A stretch of DNA of 64,000 bases from Brevibacillus reuszeri (GCF_002897295.1 NZ_BEXF01000005.1:1-64000); one strand, 5' to 3'. Counted from the first letter of the stretch, positions 27,354 to 38,086 are shown. The notes: generated by a model from the sequence alone, not told the origin. Made by a program: numbers and translations.

Positions 27354-28304
27354 CTAGACTGGCGTTGCTTTTTTGCGGCGCAATGTTTTCGTTGTGGAAG
27401 TCGATGCGCCTGCTTTGGAAGCCTCTTGCGGAGAGGGGGCCTTTTTTGCAGAAGCTGCCCGTTTTTTGTTGGGCTTTGATTTTGCCCCGGAAGGCGTTGG
27501 CTCGGGTTCTATTTTTATTGGACCGGCTGCCTGTCCAGCAGTAGTGGCCAGACTTTCCTTCAAGGCTTGCATCAAGTCTATGACATTGGCACGTGCTACA
27601 GTTGGAGCTGTAGTGATTTCTTGACCTTCCAGCTTCTTCTCAATCAAGCTTTGTAGCTGTGCTCGATATTCATCCGTATATTTTGCCGGATCAAAGGCGA
27701 CTGTCATATTCCCAATGAGCTCTGTCGCCATTTTTAACTCATTTTCGGACAGGGTGATCGTTGCCTCTGGCAGGGCAGGTACTTGGCTGACAGGTCGAAC
27801 CTCGTCAGGATAATAAATGGTTTCCAGCATGATGCAATGCTCATACAGCCTTATGACCGCCAAACTTTGCCGATTCCGCATCGTCACTTGGGCAACGGCT
27901 ATTTTTCCAGACTGCTCCATTGCGGCTCGAAGCAATGCATATGCTTTTTCTCCTGTTTCCTGAGGAGAGAGGAAATAGCTTTTGTCAAAGTAAATCGGAT
28001 CAATTTCCTTCAAATCGACGAAATCGAGAATCTCGATGGCTCTTCGGGTTTCCGGAGTTATCGCTTCCAAATCAGAGTCGTCGATCATTACGAAGTGCCC
28101 TTTTTCGTATTCGTATCCACGAACAATTTCGCTCGCATCTACTTCACGCTCGCAATGCGGACACATTTTGGTGTATTTAATCGGGGTATGGCATTCCTTA
28201 TGCAACTGGCGAAAACGAATGTCTCGCTCTTCCGTTGCCGTAAACATCCGTATAGGAATGTTCACAAGACCAAAGCTGATCGAGCCTTTCCAAACCGTGT
28301 GCAT
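27354..28304 (-). CDS. ku: non-homologous end-joining protein Ku
   Basis: 316 residues. The Ku core (about 1-250) starts HTVWKGSISFGLVNIP and forms the ring that threads onto broken DNA ends and recruits the LigD polymerase and ligase. The C-terminal 65 residues are rich in Lys, Pro, Ala and Ser, like the extended tails of many bacterial Ku proteins that aid DNA binding. ATG at 28304 has GGAGGG 6 nt upstream; an in-frame GTG-type extension to 28322 overlaps that site. It lies 4 kb from the ligase and 20 kb from the polymerase. Monocistronic. Confidence 0.96.
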   Translation of the reverse strand: MHTVWKGSISFGLVNIPIRMFTATEERDIRFRQLHKECHTPIKYTKMCPHCEREVDASEIVRGYEYEKGHFVMIDDSDLEAITPETRRAIEILDFVDLKEIDPIYFDKSYFLSPQETGEKAYALLRAAMEQSGKIAVAQVTMRNRQSLAVIRLYEHCIMLETIYYPDEVRPVSQVPALPEATITLSENELKMATELIGNMTVAFDPAKYTDEYRAQLQSLIEKKLEGQEITTAPTVARANVIDLMQALKESLATTAGQAAGPIKIEPEPTPSGAKSKPNKKRAASAKKAPSPQEASKAGASTSTTKTLRRKKATPV

Positions 28305-28391
28305 GTGATCCCTCCTGTCCATGCTTTTGCCTTAGTATCTGCCATCTCTCTACAAAAAGGCGAGGGAAATGAAGGTCATTACAGAAGGGCA

Positions 28392-28429
28392 TAAAAAAGC
28401 CAACCGGTAACTTATTTTCGGCTGGCTTG
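28392..28429 (-). terminator. terminator after the 47-aa gene
   Basis: On the minus strand AAGCCAGCCG pairs with CGGTTGGCTT, then six T. Confidence 0.85.
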
Positions 28430-28500
28430 TTGTGCGACCAAATACGAATGTCCTGCGGCATTGCCAATCCATAGCTAGCCAGGGTTTTTAACAGTAACGG

Positions 28501-28644
28501 CTATTGACCGTGCTTGACGATGTCAGATTGGTCAGCCCGTGATTGCATTTCTCGAGCCATCTCTACCCCTGTACCTGTGCGATCCGCGATAGATTGGGCT
28601 TTTGCTGCTTTCAATTTTTGCTCGGATGGTCGTTTTTCAGCCAT
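28501..28644 (-). CDS. 47-aa hydrophilic protein, unknown
   Basis: 47 residues, family not recognised. It is strongly charged, helix-prone and lacks aromatic residues (MAEKRPSEQKLKAAKAQ at the start, DIVKHGQ at the end), with a central DRTGTGVEMAREM reminiscent in composition of small spore proteins. ATG at 28644 has AGGGGGAAG about 8 nt upstream. A CATACTA sequence lies about 50 nt upstream and could be a sporulation-type -10, but the -35 is not convincing. It has its own terminator, which supports it being a real gene. Confidence 0.6.
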   Translation of the reverse strand: MAEKRPSEQKLKAAKAQSIADRTGTGVEMAREMQSRADQSDIVKHGQ

Positions 28645-29076
28645 AATCGTAACTTCCCCCTTTACGCAATGTGTAGGTAGTATGCTTCGTTTTAGCGGAA
28701 AAAATCGCAAAAAAATACCCCATCGCCAAAAGACGAAGGGGCAGCGGTTCAACTCCTCCCGTCAATGGGAGCGGTGGCACGGAATGCTCCTATCAGACAC
28801 GCCGTGCGCGAAAAGTGAACTGCCTTTCAATTATGGGAGAGGAGAAACCGGAGGAAGAGCTTATGGGGAAACGTAAGTCTTCTCCGCGGTTGTCAGCGAC
28901 ACCGTTACGTCGCTATCCATCATCCTTTCCAATTTTTTGGTCAGGTATACGGAGTTTGCACAAAAAATTTCCATCCGACAATTTTACGGCTCTATGCAGT
29001 TGTGATAGTATGAAATCATTCTTTGATCGAAGAGATAAAAAGCATCATACATAAATGAATTGACAGGTGAGAATGT
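28645..29076. other. 432-bp region without a confident gene
   Basis: Contains a minus-strand hairpin with T-run at 28709-28741 and, to its right, mixed-composition sequence. A GTG frame at 28815-29054 is open but lacks a ribosome-binding site and recognisable protein. The rsmD promoter should lie near the right end. Confidence 0.45.
28709..28741 (-). terminator. orphan terminator-like hairpin
   Basis: On the minus strand CCCCTTCG pairs with CGATGGGG (one mismatch), followed by TATTTTTTT. No minus-strand gene is evident upstream, so it may end a small RNA or come from decayed sequence. Confidence 0.5.
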
Positions 29077-29667
29077 ATGCGAGTCATCGCTGGAGAACAC
29101 AGAGGAAGAAGACTGACGGCTGTCCCAGGTAAGGGGACTCGTCCCACTACAGATAAAGTAAAAGAGTCGATATTTAACATGATCGGCCCGTATTTTGACG
29201 GTGGCTGGGCCCTGGATTTGTACGCGGGAACAGGCAGTCTTGGTATTGAAGCACTTAGCCGGGGGGCAGAGCGCGCTGTTTTTGTTGAAAGAGATACGAA
29301 GGCTTTTGCTGTGGTGAAGCAAAATGTGACGACATGCAGATTGGATGCCTATGCAGAGCTCTACCGCATGGACGCTGATAAAGCTATTCGCACACTCGCC
29401 AAGCGTAATCAATCTTTTGATTTGGTATTTCTTGACCCGCCTTACGCCAATCAGAGGATTGTAGAAGAAATCAGTCTGCTGCAAGAATTTGGGATGATCA
29501 CTGATGGAGCCTGGATTGTGGCTGAGCATGATGTTGGTGACAAGTTCCCAGATGAAATCGGGAAATGCGTAAAAACGCGTGAAGCGACTTATGGGGACAC
29601 TGCCGTGACATTGTACTATTATGAAACGGAACTCAAAGCTGATCACGAGGCTAATCCTGTGATGTAG
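29077..29667 (+). CDS. rsmD: 16S rRNA (guanine(966)-N2)-methyltransferase
   Basis: 196 residues of the RsmD/YhhF family. The SAM-binding motif I DLYAGTGSLGIEALSRGA (about residues 47-64) and catalytic motif IV DLVFLDPPYA (about 116-125) are intact. It methylates G966 in the small-subunit rRNA near the P site. It begins GEHRGRRLTAVPG, the usual family N-terminus. coaD follows 39 nt downstream, the same order as in B. subtilis (ylbH-coaD) and other bacteria. Confidence 0.95.
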   Translation: MRVIAGEHRGRRLTAVPGKGTRPTTDKVKESIFNMIGPYFDGGWALDLYAGTGSLGIEALSRGAERAVFVERDTKAFAVVKQNVTTCRLDAYAELYRMDADKAIRTLAKRNQSFDLVFLDPPYANQRIVEEISLLQEFGMITDGAWIVAEHDVGDKFPDEIGKCVKTREATYGDTAVTLYYYETELKADHEANPVM

Positions 29668-29703
29668 GACGCAATTCACAAGGAACTAACGAGCGGAGGA
29701 TGA

Positions 29704-31420
<1,717 letters not shown>

Positions 31421-31559
31421 GGACTCCTCCTGAACGAACGACAAGATAGATAGTACATGTCTACGTGACGGACAAGGAAACTATGCGTGAGCTTGTATCT
31501 TGTTCTTGTGAAAGGATTCGTAATTCTTCACATACGCTGTTTACAGGGGGGATGTTGCC

Positions 31560-32357
31560 ATGGCAGTGAAACGTAAGCCAATCGTGGGGGTTGCCCTCGG
31601 CTCGGGTGGTGCTCGCGGGTTTGCTCATATTGGTGTGCTCAAAGCATTAGAAGCAAAAGGAATCGAGATCGACATGCTCGCAGGGAGCAGTATGGGCAGT
31701 CTGATTGCAGCTGTTTACGCCAATGGAATCGAACCTCATATGATGGGGAAGCTCGCTCTCAATTTAAAGCGGAAGCATTGGCTTGACCTTACTGTACCGA
31801 CACTCGGCTTTGTGGCGGGAGATAAGATCAAGCAGCTGATCCGTCTTCTCACGCATGGCAAGCGAATAGAGGAGCTCAAAAAGCCGCTTGCCATTGTTGC
31901 TACCGATATCGAATCGGGAGAACGAGTAGTATTTCGTGAAGGACCTGTGGATCAAGCCGTGAGAGCGAGCATTTCCATCCCAGGTATTTTTGTGCCGGAA
32001 AAAGTCGGTAACCGTTTGCTTGTCGATGGAGGGGTAATTGACAGAGTCCCTGTTACGGTTATTCGTGAAATGGGAGCGGATATCGTGATTGCTGTTGATG
32101 TTGCCCAAGTAGATACGCCGATGAAGGTGAGCTCCATCTTTGATGTCATTGCCCAAACAATTGATGTGATGGAACGAGAGATACTGCGACACAGGATCAT
32201 TGCGGCCGATCTCGTAATTAGGCCAGCTGTTGGACACTATAGCAGTATCGCATACTCTGGTGTTGAGGAGATTATGGAGCTGGGAGAACGTGCCGGCGAA
32301 GCGCATGCAGAGCAAATTCAGGAATTGATTGCGAATTGGGAGGTAGAACATGGGTGA
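31560..32357 (+). CDS. ylbK: patatin-like phospholipase YlbK
   Basis: 265 residues. The patatin fold has the oxyanion loop GSGGARGFAHIG (about 14-25), nucleophile Ser in GSSMG (about 42-46) and catalytic Asp in DGG (about 155-157), so it should be an active Ser-Asp lipid acyl hydrolase. The substrate is unknown. AGGGGGG precedes the ATG. The stop overlaps the ylbL start by 8 nt (translational coupling). Confidence 0.93.
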   Translation: MAVKRKPIVGVALGSGGARGFAHIGVLKALEAKGIEIDMLAGSSMGSLIAAVYANGIEPHMMGKLALNLKRKHWLDLTVPTLGFVAGDKIKQLIRLLTHGKRIEELKKPLAIVATDIESGERVVFREGPVDQAVRASISIPGIFVPEKVGNRLLVDGGVIDRVPVTVIREMGADIVIAVDVAQVDTPMKVSSIFDVIAQTIDVMEREILRHRIIAADLVIRPAVGHYSSIAYSGVEEIMELGERAGEAHAEQIQELIANWEVEHG

Positions 32358-33417
32358 GGATCAGCTGTACGCTACAAATCGGAGGCCAAAGAGTAGAAGA
32401 GGCTTTAGCTGGACGCTTGCTCTGATTTCGGTATTGCTCGGACTTTCTTTTTTTATACCCACAAATTATTATGTAACACGCCCTGGCTCAGCGATTGAGC
32501 TTGGGCCAATGATAGAGGTTGAGGGCGGGAAAAAAGACGAGACAGGCTCATTCATGCTGACAACCGTGCGGATGGGTGAAGCAAATCTAGCGTGGTACGT
32601 CTATGCACAGGTAGCATCTGATGCAGAATTAATGCCGAAGGAACTGGTTGTCAGTAAAGGTGAGAATAGCGAAGATTTTGTTCGACGGGAACAGGCGGTT
32701 ATGGACAACTCGCAAAAAATCGCCGAAGCTGTAGCTTTTCGCCTTGCCGGCTATGATGTCAAGGTAGAGAAGCAGGGTGTGTGGGTAATGGGCACACTCG
32801 AGGGGCTGCCAGCAAAGCAGGTCTTGAAGATCGGTGATGTCATTACCTCCGTAGATGGAGTACGCACAGCAGAAGCAAAAGACTTACTCCAGGCTCTCGC
32901 GAAGAAAAGTGCAGGAGACAAGGTTGAAATTACATACATCAGAGATGGACAAGAAGCAAAAACGATGTTAACCTTGGTACCACTACCAGAGTCAAAGGCT
33001 GTTGGCATCGGAGTGCGCCCTGACAACAAGCAGAACATCAGTATTCCGAAAACAGTAGCGATCGCGTCCCAAGGAATTGGAGGACCGTCTGCTGGTCTAA
33101 TGATGACGCTGGAGATTTATGATCAGCTAAACACCAGCCTCGATTTGACGAAGGGCTACAAAATAGCGGGGACAGGCACCATTTCGCTGGATGGAACGGT
33201 TGGTAGGATTGGCGGAATCAATCATAAGGTAATTGCGGCCGATAAGGCTGGGGCTGAGATATTCTTTGCTCCTCAGGATACGCCAGACGCAAACTCCAAT
33301 TACGAGGAGGCGCTGGCTACGGCTAAACGCATCAAAACCAATATGAAAGTGGTTCCCGTCAAAACTGTGGGAGACGCTGTAACCTACCTGAATGGCCAAA
33401 AACCAAAAAATTCCTGA
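32350..33417 (+). CDS. ylbL: PDZ and Lon-type (S16) protease YlbL
   Basis: 355 residues: one N-terminal membrane anchor (about 18-38), a PDZ domain (about 140-220) and an S16 Lon-like protease domain. The catalytic Ser is in GGPSAGLMM (about 241-249) and the Lys partner is about 45 residues later in NHKVIAADKAG. The active site faces outward. In B. subtilis YlbL, with CtpA, removes the cell-division inhibitor YneA after DNA damage. Coupled to ylbK. Confidence 0.93.
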   Translation: MGEDQLYATNRRPKSRRGFSWTLALISVLLGLSFFIPTNYYVTRPGSAIELGPMIEVEGGKKDETGSFMLTTVRMGEANLAWYVYAQVASDAELMPKELVVSKGENSEDFVRREQAVMDNSQKIAEAVAFRLAGYDVKVEKQGVWVMGTLEGLPAKQVLKIGDVITSVDGVRTAEAKDLLQALAKKSAGDKVEITYIRDGQEAKTMLTLVPLPESKAVGIGVRPDNKQNISIPKTVAIASQGIGGPSAGLMMTLEIYDQLNTSLDLTKGYKIAGTGTISLDGTVGRIGGINHKVIAADKAGAEIFFAPQDTPDANSNYEEALATAKRIKTNMKVVPVKTVGDAVTYLNGQKPKNS

Positions 33418-33443
33418 GCGAATTAGCTGTCAAGGAAAAATGG

Positions 33444-33472
33444 TTGACAAAGCTTTGGGCAGGGTCTATAAT
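33444..33472 (+). promoter_or_regulatory. sigma-A promoter of ylbN-rpmF
   Basis: Perfect TTGACA at 33444-33449, a 17-nt spacer and perfect TATAAT at 33467-33472. The start codon of ylbN is 31 nt downstream. Confidence 0.9.
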
Positions 33473-33502
33473 CATCTTTGTTGTGCATGAGGTGAAATGA
33501 CA

Positions 33503-34021
33503 ATGAATATTAAGCTAGCAGATTTGGAACGTAGAAATGGAGAGCCGTTGCCGTTTAAAGCCACTTTAGACGAGGTGGATCTGAAAAGCCGCCATCATGA
33601 GATTCGCAGCATGACGCCTGTAGAGGCTGAAGGCGAGGCAGTGCAGCTCGGTAATCTTTACTACGTATCTGGCAAGATGAAAGCCGACGTCAATTTCATT
33701 TGCGCAAGATGCCTGAATCCGTTTACTCACCATGCGGCTGTTTCGTTTTCCGAGACATTCGCTCCGGAAGATGATCCGGTGTTAGGTGAGGACGAAGACA
33801 GCGACATTCTGCCGCTTGAAGGCGATGAAATCGAGTTGGACGCGCTATTGCAGGAGGACTTCCTTCTGGCGATGCCGACATTCCCGCTTTGCGAGGATGA
33901 TTGCAAAGGTCTGTGCCCAACATGTGGTGTAAACCGCAATGAAGTAGCTTGCAGCTGCAAGAATGAACGAATCGACCCCCGCTTGGCAGGGTTGGCTGAT
34001 TTCTTCAAAGACAGCAAGTAG
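33503..34021 (+). CDS. ylbN: DUF177/YceD family protein
   Basis: 172 residues of the DUF177 family, whose gene almost always precedes rpmF; in plants and bacteria it is linked to 23S rRNA accumulation. Two Cys pairs (CARCLNPF, about 70-77, and C-rich CEDDCKGLCPTCGVN, about 132-146) are typical. ATG at 33503 is preferred over 33497 because GAGGTG lies 8 nt before it. It is strongly expressed, judging from its consensus promoter. Confidence 0.92.
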   Translation: MNIKLADLERRNGEPLPFKATLDEVDLKSRHHEIRSMTPVEAEGEAVQLGNLYYVSGKMKADVNFICARCLNPFTHHAAVSFSETFAPEDDPVLGEDEDSDILPLEGDEIELDALLQEDFLLAMPTFPLCEDDCKGLCPTCGVNRNEVACSCKNERIDPRLAGLADFFKDSK

Positions 34022-34159
34022 TTTCCTACGTTTTCAAGATGAGGCGCCTTTCCTTAAATGGCTGCGTCTCATTTTTGAAGGATGGCATAAGCTTATCGCC
34101 TATACTATCCACCCTATAGAGCATCTTAGCATTTGTCAGTTGAAGGAGGTGTAAGGAAG

Positions 34160-34330
34160 ATGGCAGTACCTCAACGGAGAACTTCCAAAACCCGTAAAAG
34201 AATGCGTCGTACGCACTTCAAATTAGAGATTCCAGGCATGATCAAATGCGATAATTGCAGCGAATACAAGCTTGCGCATCGTGTTTGCCCAAGCTGCGGT
34301 CACTACAAAGGCGTGAAAGTAGCGAAGTAA
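34160..34330 (+). CDS. rpmF: 50S ribosomal protein L32
   Basis: 56 residues. It begins [18 protein letters not shown] after the initiator and has the four-Cys zinc ribbon CDNC...CPSC (about residues 30-48), so it is the zinc-binding C+ form. ATG at 34160 has AAGGAGGTG upstream. It is co-transcribed with ylbN and closed by a strong terminator. Confidence 0.98.
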   Translation: MAVPQRRTSKTRKRMRRTHFKLEIPGMIKCDNCSEYKLAHRVCPSCGHYKGVKVAK

Positions 34331-34341
34331 GATCCGCTGCT

Positions 34342-34375
34342 AAAAGTAAGGTGAGCAATCACCTTACTTTTTTTG
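34342..34375 (+). terminator. terminator after rpmF
   Basis: AAAAGTAAGGTGA pairs with TCACCTTACTTTT around GCAA, then more T. Confidence 0.95.
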
Positions 34376-34481
34376 TGTTTTTCTTCGGCTTGTAATTACT
34401 TATTAATACTTATTAACACTTGCGAAGAAGGTGCAAATCACTTACAATCAAGGTGAAAGATAAGGATGGGGTTGAATCGTT

Positions 34482-35252
34482 ATGTACCAAGAGGAGCGGT
34501 TGGCCGCTATCCTGCAATACTTGCAAAAGCATCAACGAATCAGTGTCCAAGATGTCGTTGAGAAGTTTGGTGTTTCGCGGGATACAGCTAGACGGGATAT
34601 CGTCAAGCTGGAGGAGTCGGGTGAGATCCTTCGTACACGAGGAGGAGCGATCCTTCCTAGCCTTAACAAGAAAAGCTATTCGTATCAAGAGCGTATGCAG
34701 CTTGACCTGACTGGCAAGCGCAGGATTGCACAAGCAGCAGCCCGTTTGATTAAAAACGGGGATTATCTTCTGCTGGATGCATCGACGACAGTCCAAATGG
34801 CAGTAGAGGCTGGGGAAACGACCGATCTTGTGATTATTACCAATTCACTCGGGACGGCATCTAGTATGGCACGTAAACAAGGTGTGCTCGTAAAGCTTTT
34901 GGGTGGAGACGTGCATGGAGAAGATCAGTGTGTACATGGCACCCGAGCCCTGGAGAATTTGGCAGATTATCACGTCGACAAAGTGCTTGTAGGTGCTTGT
35001 GGATTGACTGCTGATGGCTTGGTTTCCCCTTCTGAGGAGCATGGACATTTGATCCGAGAAATGATGAAAAAAGCGGATCAAGTGATTATTTTGGCTGATC
35101 AGTCCAAGTTTGGGAAAAGCATGCTGTATCGGGTTGCCAGCCTTAATAAAATTGATATCATCGTTACCGACCAGGAGCCTAATGAAGAAATGGCTAAGGC
35201 GCTTCGAGAAAACGAAGTCGAAGTGATGGTGGCAACCGATGAAACGACGTAA
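34482..35252 (+). CDS. DeoR/GlpR family transcriptional regulator
   Basis: 256 residues. An N-terminal winged helix-turn-helix (about 6-57, VQDVVEKFGVSRDTARRDIVKLEESG) is followed by a DeoR sensor domain (about 75-235) of the phosphosugar-isomerase-like fold, which usually binds a sugar phosphate. AAGGATGGGG precedes the ATG. No sugar kinase, transporter or catabolic gene is adjacent: the next gene, after a terminator, encodes an ABC-2 exporter permease. The targets must therefore lie elsewhere. Confidence 0.9.
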   Translation: MYQEERLAAILQYLQKHQRISVQDVVEKFGVSRDTARRDIVKLEESGEILRTRGGAILPSLNKKSYSYQERMQLDLTGKRRIAQAAARLIKNGDYLLLDASTTVQMAVEAGETTDLVIITNSLGTASSMARKQGVLVKLLGGDVHGEDQCVHGTRALENLADYHVDKVLVGACGLTADGLVSPSEEHGHLIREMMKKADQVIILADQSKFGKSMLYRVASLNKIDIIVTDQEPNEEMAKALRENEVEVMVATDETT

Positions 35253-35328
35253 ACTTTGAAAAAGGATAGATTTCAGCTGGCTGGCGTGATCGCTTGTAGC
35301 AGCGTGACAGCAGCCTGAATTTATCAGG

Positions 35329-35362
35329 GAAGGCCCTTCGCAGAGAAGGGCTTTCTTTTTTT
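35329..35362 (+). terminator. terminator after the deoR-type gene
   Basis: GAAGGCCCTTC pairs with GAAGGGCTTTC around a GCAGA loop, followed by seven T. Confidence 0.85.
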
Positions 35363-35446
35363 CAATTTACGTACCAGGAAGGAATTGCAATGCCATCCGG
35401 TATCTGCTATTCTATGATTCCTGACTTTTTCCAAAAGGAGGATCAT

Positions 35447-36226
35447 ATGGTCTACTGGCGGATTATCCGCAAAAGCTATCGTCGTAATCTTCAGTATCGT
35501 CTGTCACATTTGATTAACAACCTTGCAAGCTCGATTTTTGGGCTTGTTTTTATTGCCATTTGGGCTGGGGTGCTTAAAGGCAAAGAATTGCCCGACCCTT
35601 ACGATCTGCAGACTATGGGACAGTACATCGCCGTTTGCCAAAGTGTTTTATGGATGACAACCTTTCTATCTCCAGGACTTGCCATTCCGGTTGGAGTGAG
35701 AAGCGGAGCGGTGAGTCTGGATTTGATCAAACCTGTTCACTATCTTTGGTACATGCTCAGCCAAGAATTTGGCCGGATTCTCTACAATGCTCTCTATCGC
35801 AGCTTGCCCATCGCTTTGCTTTTAAGTCTTGCTGTAGGCTTCCAATTCCCATCTAGCTTCTATACCTTCCTCTTGTTTGCTCTCTCTCTGCTACTTGGGA
35901 CGTATGTGGGTCTATTGCTTTTTTACCTGACGGGTCTTGCTTCCTTTTGGACGACGGAAATTCGCTGGGTTCACTACATTTTGCTGTCACTTGTGTTTGG
36001 TCTCGGAGGACAAATGATTCCTTTGGATTTATTGCCGGGTGTGATGGGGAATATCGCGCCTTATTTGCCGTTTTCCTGCATGATTTATTATCCGGTCATG
36101 ACTTTCCTGGAGCTGGCAGGTCCTGAAGCTCTTATTGTTCAGTGCAGCTGGGCACTCGTACTGACGGGGATCGCTCTTGCAGTAACTACGCTAGCAAGGC
36201 GTAAGGTTGAGATTCAAGGAGGGTAG
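35447..36226 (+). CDS. ABC-2 type exporter permease, subunit 1
   Basis: 259 residues with six predicted membrane helices, of the ABC-2 (daunorubicin-resistance-like) permease class. ATG at 35447 has AAGGAGG 6 nt upstream; an extension to 35390 has no site. First of three genes (permease, permease, ATPase), spaced 4 and 12 nt. Such three-gene exporters move lipids, polymers, antibiotics or peptides; the substrate is not predictable here. Confidence 0.85.
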   Translation: MVYWRIIRKSYRRNLQYRLSHLINNLASSIFGLVFIAIWAGVLKGKELPDPYDLQTMGQYIAVCQSVLWMTTFLSPGLAIPVGVRSGAVSLDLIKPVHYLWYMLSQEFGRILYNALYRSLPIALLLSLAVGFQFPSSFYTFLLFALSLLLGTYVGLLLFYLTGLASFWTTEIRWVHYILLSLVFGLGGQMIPLDLLPGVMGNIAPYLPFSCMIYYPVMTFLELAGPEALIVQCSWALVLTGIALAVTTLARRKVEIQGG

Positions 36227-36230
36227 GGAA

Positions 36231-37019
36231 ATGCTGGTACTTTATCGAAAGCTGCTCGTCGCTAGCATTCGTGCGCAAATGCAGTACAAGCTCAATTTTA
36301 TTACAAGTGCTGCGACTACAGGGATGATCATGGTTCTGGACTTTTTGATTTTGTCTGCCATTCTTTATCGGTTTCATGATGTCAGTGGCTGGAATATTTA
36401 CGAGGTTGGACTCTTGTATGGTATTTCCTCCGTCGCAGTTTCTGTCTATCGATTCTTTGCGCCCGAAATTAATGACTTTGAGAAATACGTTATCCATGGC
36501 GAGTTGGATCAACTGCTGATTCGCCCTGTTTCCCCGTTGCTTCTGCTTTTAACGCGGAATCTCGACCTGTCGCGAATAGGTGGCATGGTGCAGGGCATCT
36601 CAGTTTTGATCTTGTCCATGGTCGGGTTGTATACCCAAGGGAAGGAAATCGGGCTTTTGCTGTTATTCACTCCTGTAGCGATTGTGTCTGGCGGTGTCAT
36701 TTACTTCTCAATCGCTCTTACCACAGCAGCTCTTGGGTTTTGGACGCATCAAGTCAAAGACCTGCAAACCTTTACAATCTATGCACCAGCCAACGCTTCG
36801 AATTATCCGATCAGCTTGTACCCGGGCTGGTTAAAATGGATGTTTTACACAGTGCTGCCCATCGCCTTTATGAATTATGTACCGATGCTCACGCTGCTCG
36901 GGAAAGCCGAGAGCTGGTACTTGCCTTTGCTGACTCCGGTGGTGGCGGCGCTCGCTCTAGTATTATCATTGCGGTTTTGGGCCTATGGAATACGACATTA
37001 TCACAGTACAGGGAGCTAA
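36231..37019 (+). CDS. ABC-2 type exporter permease, subunit 2 (DUF990-like)
   Basis: 262 residues, six membrane helices, related in size and topology to subunit 1, so the two probably form a heterodimeric channel. The segment ELDQLLIRPVSPLLLLL (about 93-109) is characteristic of the ABC2_membrane_6/DUF990 family. ATG at 36231 follows AAGGAGGGTAGGG, which lies at the end of the previous gene. Confidence 0.85.
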   Translation: MLVLYRKLLVASIRAQMQYKLNFITSAATTGMIMVLDFLILSAILYRFHDVSGWNIYEVGLLYGISSVAVSVYRFFAPEINDFEKYVIHGELDQLLIRPVSPLLLLLTRNLDLSRIGGMVQGISVLILSMVGLYTQGKEIGLLLLFTPVAIVSGGVIYFSIALTTAALGFWTHQVKDLQTFTIYAPANASNYPISLYPGWLKWMFYTVLPIAFMNYVPMLTLLGKAESWYLPLLTPVVAALALVLSLRFWAYGIRHYHSTGS

Positions 37020-37031
37020 GGAGGGATTGCG

Positions 37032-38006
37032 ATGATAAAAGCGGACCGGGTCGGGAAAACATTTTTTCTGACACAAGCAAAAGAAGGGAGGTTCTCCTCC
37101 TTGCGCACGCTGTTTTCCCGCGAAAAACGAGAAGTAAAGGCGGTTGAGGATGTTTCCTTTTCGATCGAGGAAGGAGAATTCGTTGGCTATATAGGGCCGA
37201 ATGGAGCGGGGAAGTCGACGACAATTAAAATGCTTTCCGGGATTCTCCACCCAACCGAAGGAGAAATCGTAGTAGGAGGCTATAGCCCGCAAAAAGATCG
37301 TGCTCGGGTAGCTTCCCGGATCGGTGTCGTATTTGGACAAAGAACTCAGCTATGGTGGGACTTGCCTGTTCGCGATTCATTTGAGATATTGCAAGCGATG
37401 TACAAAATCGATCGCCAATCATATGTGCGAGCGATGGAGATGTACAAGGAGCTTTTGGATTTGAATGATTTTCTGGATACTCCCGTTCGCAAGCTGTCGC
37501 TCGGACAACGGATGAGAGCTGACCTTGCTGCAGCTCTTTTGCACAATCCACCGATTTTATTCTTGGATGAACCGACGATTGGGCTGGATGTAGTCGCCAA
37601 AACACGAATACGGGCATTTCTCAGAGAAGTGAACAGAACGCAAAAAAAGACAATTCTTTTGACGACGCACGACATGGATGATATTGAACAGCTGTGCAGT
37701 CGAATCATTGTGATCAATCACGGGAAAAAAATGGTTGATACGAGTATCCAGGAACTGCGCAATCGTATTGGACTGGCGAGTATGATTCAAATTGACTATC
37801 AAAAGCCCCCTAAGCTGCCCGAGGCTTACGCAATTGAAGGCGTAGAGAGAATAGAGCTTGCGGAGAATGAGTTGACGATTTACTATGACAAAGGGAAAAT
37901 TCCTTCGCCGCGGATTTTGTCAGAGGTGGCACAATGGGGGGAGCCTTTAGACATTAGAATGAAGGAACCGGGAATTGAGGAGATCATTAAACGCTTGTAT
38001 CGCTAG
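37032..38006 (+). CDS. ABC exporter ATP-binding protein
   Basis: 324 residues. Walker A GPNGAGKST (about 57-65), signature LSLGQRMRADLA (about 157-168) with Q in place of the second G of the LSGGQ consensus, and Walker B ILFLDEPTIGLD (about 178-189). The C-terminal extension (about 240-324) is a regulatory domain found in ABC-2 exporters. It powers the two permeases encoded upstream. No terminator is obvious before fapR, 137 nt downstream. Confidence 0.93.
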   Translation: MIKADRVGKTFFLTQAKEGRFSSLRTLFSREKREVKAVEDVSFSIEEGEFVGYIGPNGAGKSTTIKMLSGILHPTEGEIVVGGYSPQKDRARVASRIGVVFGQRTQLWWDLPVRDSFEILQAMYKIDRQSYVRAMEMYKELLDLNDFLDTPVRKLSLGQRMRADLAAALLHNPPILFLDEPTIGLDVVAKTRIRAFLREVNRTQKKTILLTTHDMDDIEQLCSRIIVINHGKKMVDTSIQELRNRIGLASMIQIDYQKPPKLPEAYAIEGVERIELAENELTIYYDKGKIPSPRILSEVAQWGEPLDIRMKEPGIEEIIKRLYR

Positions 38007-38035
38007 GGACGGATACCCATTTTCACCAACTTTAC

Positions 38036-38064
38036 TTGTAATTCAGAGCCTTCTCCCTTATACT
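38036..38064 (+). promoter_or_regulatory. sigma-A promoter of the fapR operon
   Basis: TTGTAA at 38036-38041, a 17-nt spacer and TATACT at 38059-38064. The expected start near 38071 lies inside the FapR site. Confidence 0.8.
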
Positions 38065-38069
38065 GATTT

Positions 38070-38086
38070 TTGGTACCAGGTATTAA
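38070..38086. promoter_or_regulatory. FapR operator
   Basis: The 17-bp near-palindrome TTGGTACCAGGTATTAA resembles the FapR box of Bacillales (TTAGTACC-type arms). It overlaps the transcript start of fapR, so the operon should be autorepressed and released by malonyl-CoA. Confidence 0.8.

Noticed and set aside
28815-29054. 79-codon plus-strand frame before rsmD
   Set aside because: The GTG start lacks a ribosome-binding site, the protein is unrecognisable, and the likely rsmD promoter lies inside it.
31764-32351. 195-codon frame antisense to ylbK
   Set aside because: Shadow of the patatin gene, with random-looking composition and no ribosome site.
34482-35252. DeoR-type protein as regulator of the downstream ABC exporter
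   Set aside because: A strong terminator and a separate ribosome-bound start lie between them, and DeoR proteins normally sense sugar phosphates. Possible but unsupported.
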